Below, piece by piece: positions 37,345 to 38,204 of a stretch of 38,204 nucleotides of DNA (position 1 is the stretch's first letter; each line of letters starts with the position of its first letter). Where the stretch lies: the NCBI GenBank assembly GCA_045580005.1, contig JAZNMZ010000034.1:1-38204 (forward strand), given 5' to 3'. The notes under the pieces were generated by a model. The model searched no databases. It was not told where the DNA came from and saw only the letters and a program-made list of their open reading frames with translations. A program made the position numbers and the translations under genes. The stretch is from UMGS1052 sp045580005 (lineage in GTDB: Bacteria > Bacillota > Clostridia > Oscillospirales > CAG-382).

Positions 37345-38204
37345 TCGCTTTCCTCCGTTATAAACAGTTCGTGTGTACCGTCACGGAGAGCCTTTTCTTC
37401 ATCCGACATCTCATAGCCGAGAGAACAAAGAAAATCATATATTCTGTCAAGTTTTTTGCTCTTGCTATGCATTGCGTACCAATCATAATAGCTTTTGTTG
37501 CCACTATCTTCACAAAGTGCATAAGCGTATTTCAGTAAACATTGAGCTGCCTTGTCTTTGGTTTTGCTTTCTATAAGACCGAAAAGGTGCTCATTAAATT
37601 CCTCGTCAGTCCAATTCTCATATTCCTCCGATTCGGTATCAAATCCAACCATCTCCGCAATGTCAGCATTATCTATTCTGATATAATGCGAATCGCAAGT
37701 AGCTTTCATCAGGAATGCCATAATGTCTGGCAGATGTTTCAACGCGTGGGAGTTTGAAATACTGTCTATTGCTTCCACTCGGAGTTCGTAAGCTCTTTCG
37801 GACGCTGCCTTTAATTCCGCTTTTCGTCTATCTCTGTCAGCGGCCTTTTCAGCTTCAATGCGTTTTTGTTCTTCTTCAGCTTCGGTAATTACTTTTTCCT
37901 TATACAGAGAGATGTAGTTGTTGTTTCGCTTGTAGTAATACTTGACCGTATCTGCATCATCCGGAGCGACAACTTCCTTTTTCCTCCAAGGGCTGAACTC
38001 TGTAACATAAGAATACCCAGAACAATCATCTGTCTTTGTTGCAAATTTGGAAACTTCTGCCTCAACATTGTCAAAATATTCTTTGGTTTCTTCCTGCTCA
38101 ATAGCCTTTTTCAGTTCGTTGTTAAAATTCGCTGTGCCTATTGTATCAAGGACTTTGTTTTTGAGGTCGATATCCTTAATTTTGTCAAGCTCCATATACT
38201 CAAA
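37341..38204 (-). CDS. C-terminal part of a probable phage ParB-like protein (truncated by window, 287 codons visible)
   Basis: The frame remains open through base 38204, so the true start lies outside; the ATG at 38195 has no ribosome site and is probably internal. The visible part has an acidic N-terminal segment (KIKDIDLKNKVLDTIGTANFNNELKKAI), then EFSPWRKKEVVAPDDADTVKYYY, a long coiled coil (VITEAEEEQKRIEAEKAADRDRRKAELKAASERAYEL) and a helical C-terminal domain. This resembles the C-terminal half of ParB-like partition proteins found in Clostridia phages. The N-terminal ParB domain itself is not visible. Confidence 0.6.
   Translation of the reverse strand, partial: FEYMELDKIKDIDLKNKVLDTIGTANFNNELKKAIEQEETKEYFDNVEAEVSKFATKTDDCSGYSYVTEFSPWRKKEVVAPDDADTVKYYYKRNNNYISLYKEKVITEAEEEQKRIEAEKAADRDRRKAELKAASERAYELRVEAIDSISNSHALKHLPDIMAFLMKATCDSHYIRIDNADIAEMVGFDTESEEYENWTDEEFNEHLFGLIESKTKDKAAQCLLKYAYALCEDSGNKSYYDWYAMHSKSKKLDRIYDFLCSLGYEMSDEEKALRDGTHELFITEESE

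Noticed and set aside
1..38204. CRISPR array, insertion sequence or transposase
   Set aside because: No regularly spaced direct repeats and no transposase-like proteins or terminal inverted repeats were seen. The only clear repeat families are TR/VR and local hairpins.

Overview
The window is almost all one tailed-phage genome (a prophage or an assembled temperate phage). The likely host is a gut-type Firmicute of the class Clostridia. That host is inferred from strong GGAGG ribosome sites, moderate GC, a phi-LC3-type holin, a RinA/ArpU-like late regulator and many small zinc-ribbon genes. No integrase, repressor or attachment site is visible. Nearly everything is on the minus strand, so the genome reads from right to left.

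Right part (38204 to about 34311): the tail end of the early region. It holds the C-terminal part of a probable ParB-like protein, a chain of small ATGA-overlapped genes (several Cys-rich), a short DUF6906-like gene, an ASCH/PUA-like protein and a sigma-r4-like late regulator. Next (34090 to 30037) comes an overlapping five-gene operon: a multi-pass membrane protein, then two PP-loop (PAPS-reductase-like) proteins alternating with two ParB-like proteins. It resembles a doubled IbrA/IbrB pair with a permease in front, and its function is unknown.

The 425-base gap at 29612-30036 holds a strong hairpin, a 57-nt tRNA-like element without an anticodon arm, a GC-rich dyad that may be cos, and repeats that may bind terminase. 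Then follow lambda-type packaging and head genes (Nu1-like TerS, gpA-like TerL, gpW-like, portal, ClpP-type protease with nested scaffold, decoration protein, gpE-type capsid). After these come P2-type contractile-tail genes (connectors, sheath, tube, frameshifted chaperone, tape measure, gpX, gpD, gpV, gpU, gpW, gpJ, gpI) and tail fibres. So this is a myophage with a lambda-like head.

Left part (5414 to 2462): a complete diversity-generating retroelement (DGR). It has a C-type-lectin/FGE-fold target gene with a 3' variable repeat, avd, the template repeat and a reverse transcriptase. TR and VR differ only at template adenines plus one 3-base indel. Two hairpins lie just downstream of VR. The DGR should diversify a receptor-binding tip protein. 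A tandem terminator separates it from the lysis genes (XhlA-like, holin, amidase). A bidirectional terminator at 840-884 ends this transcript against three small plus-strand genes (1-722) of unknown role.
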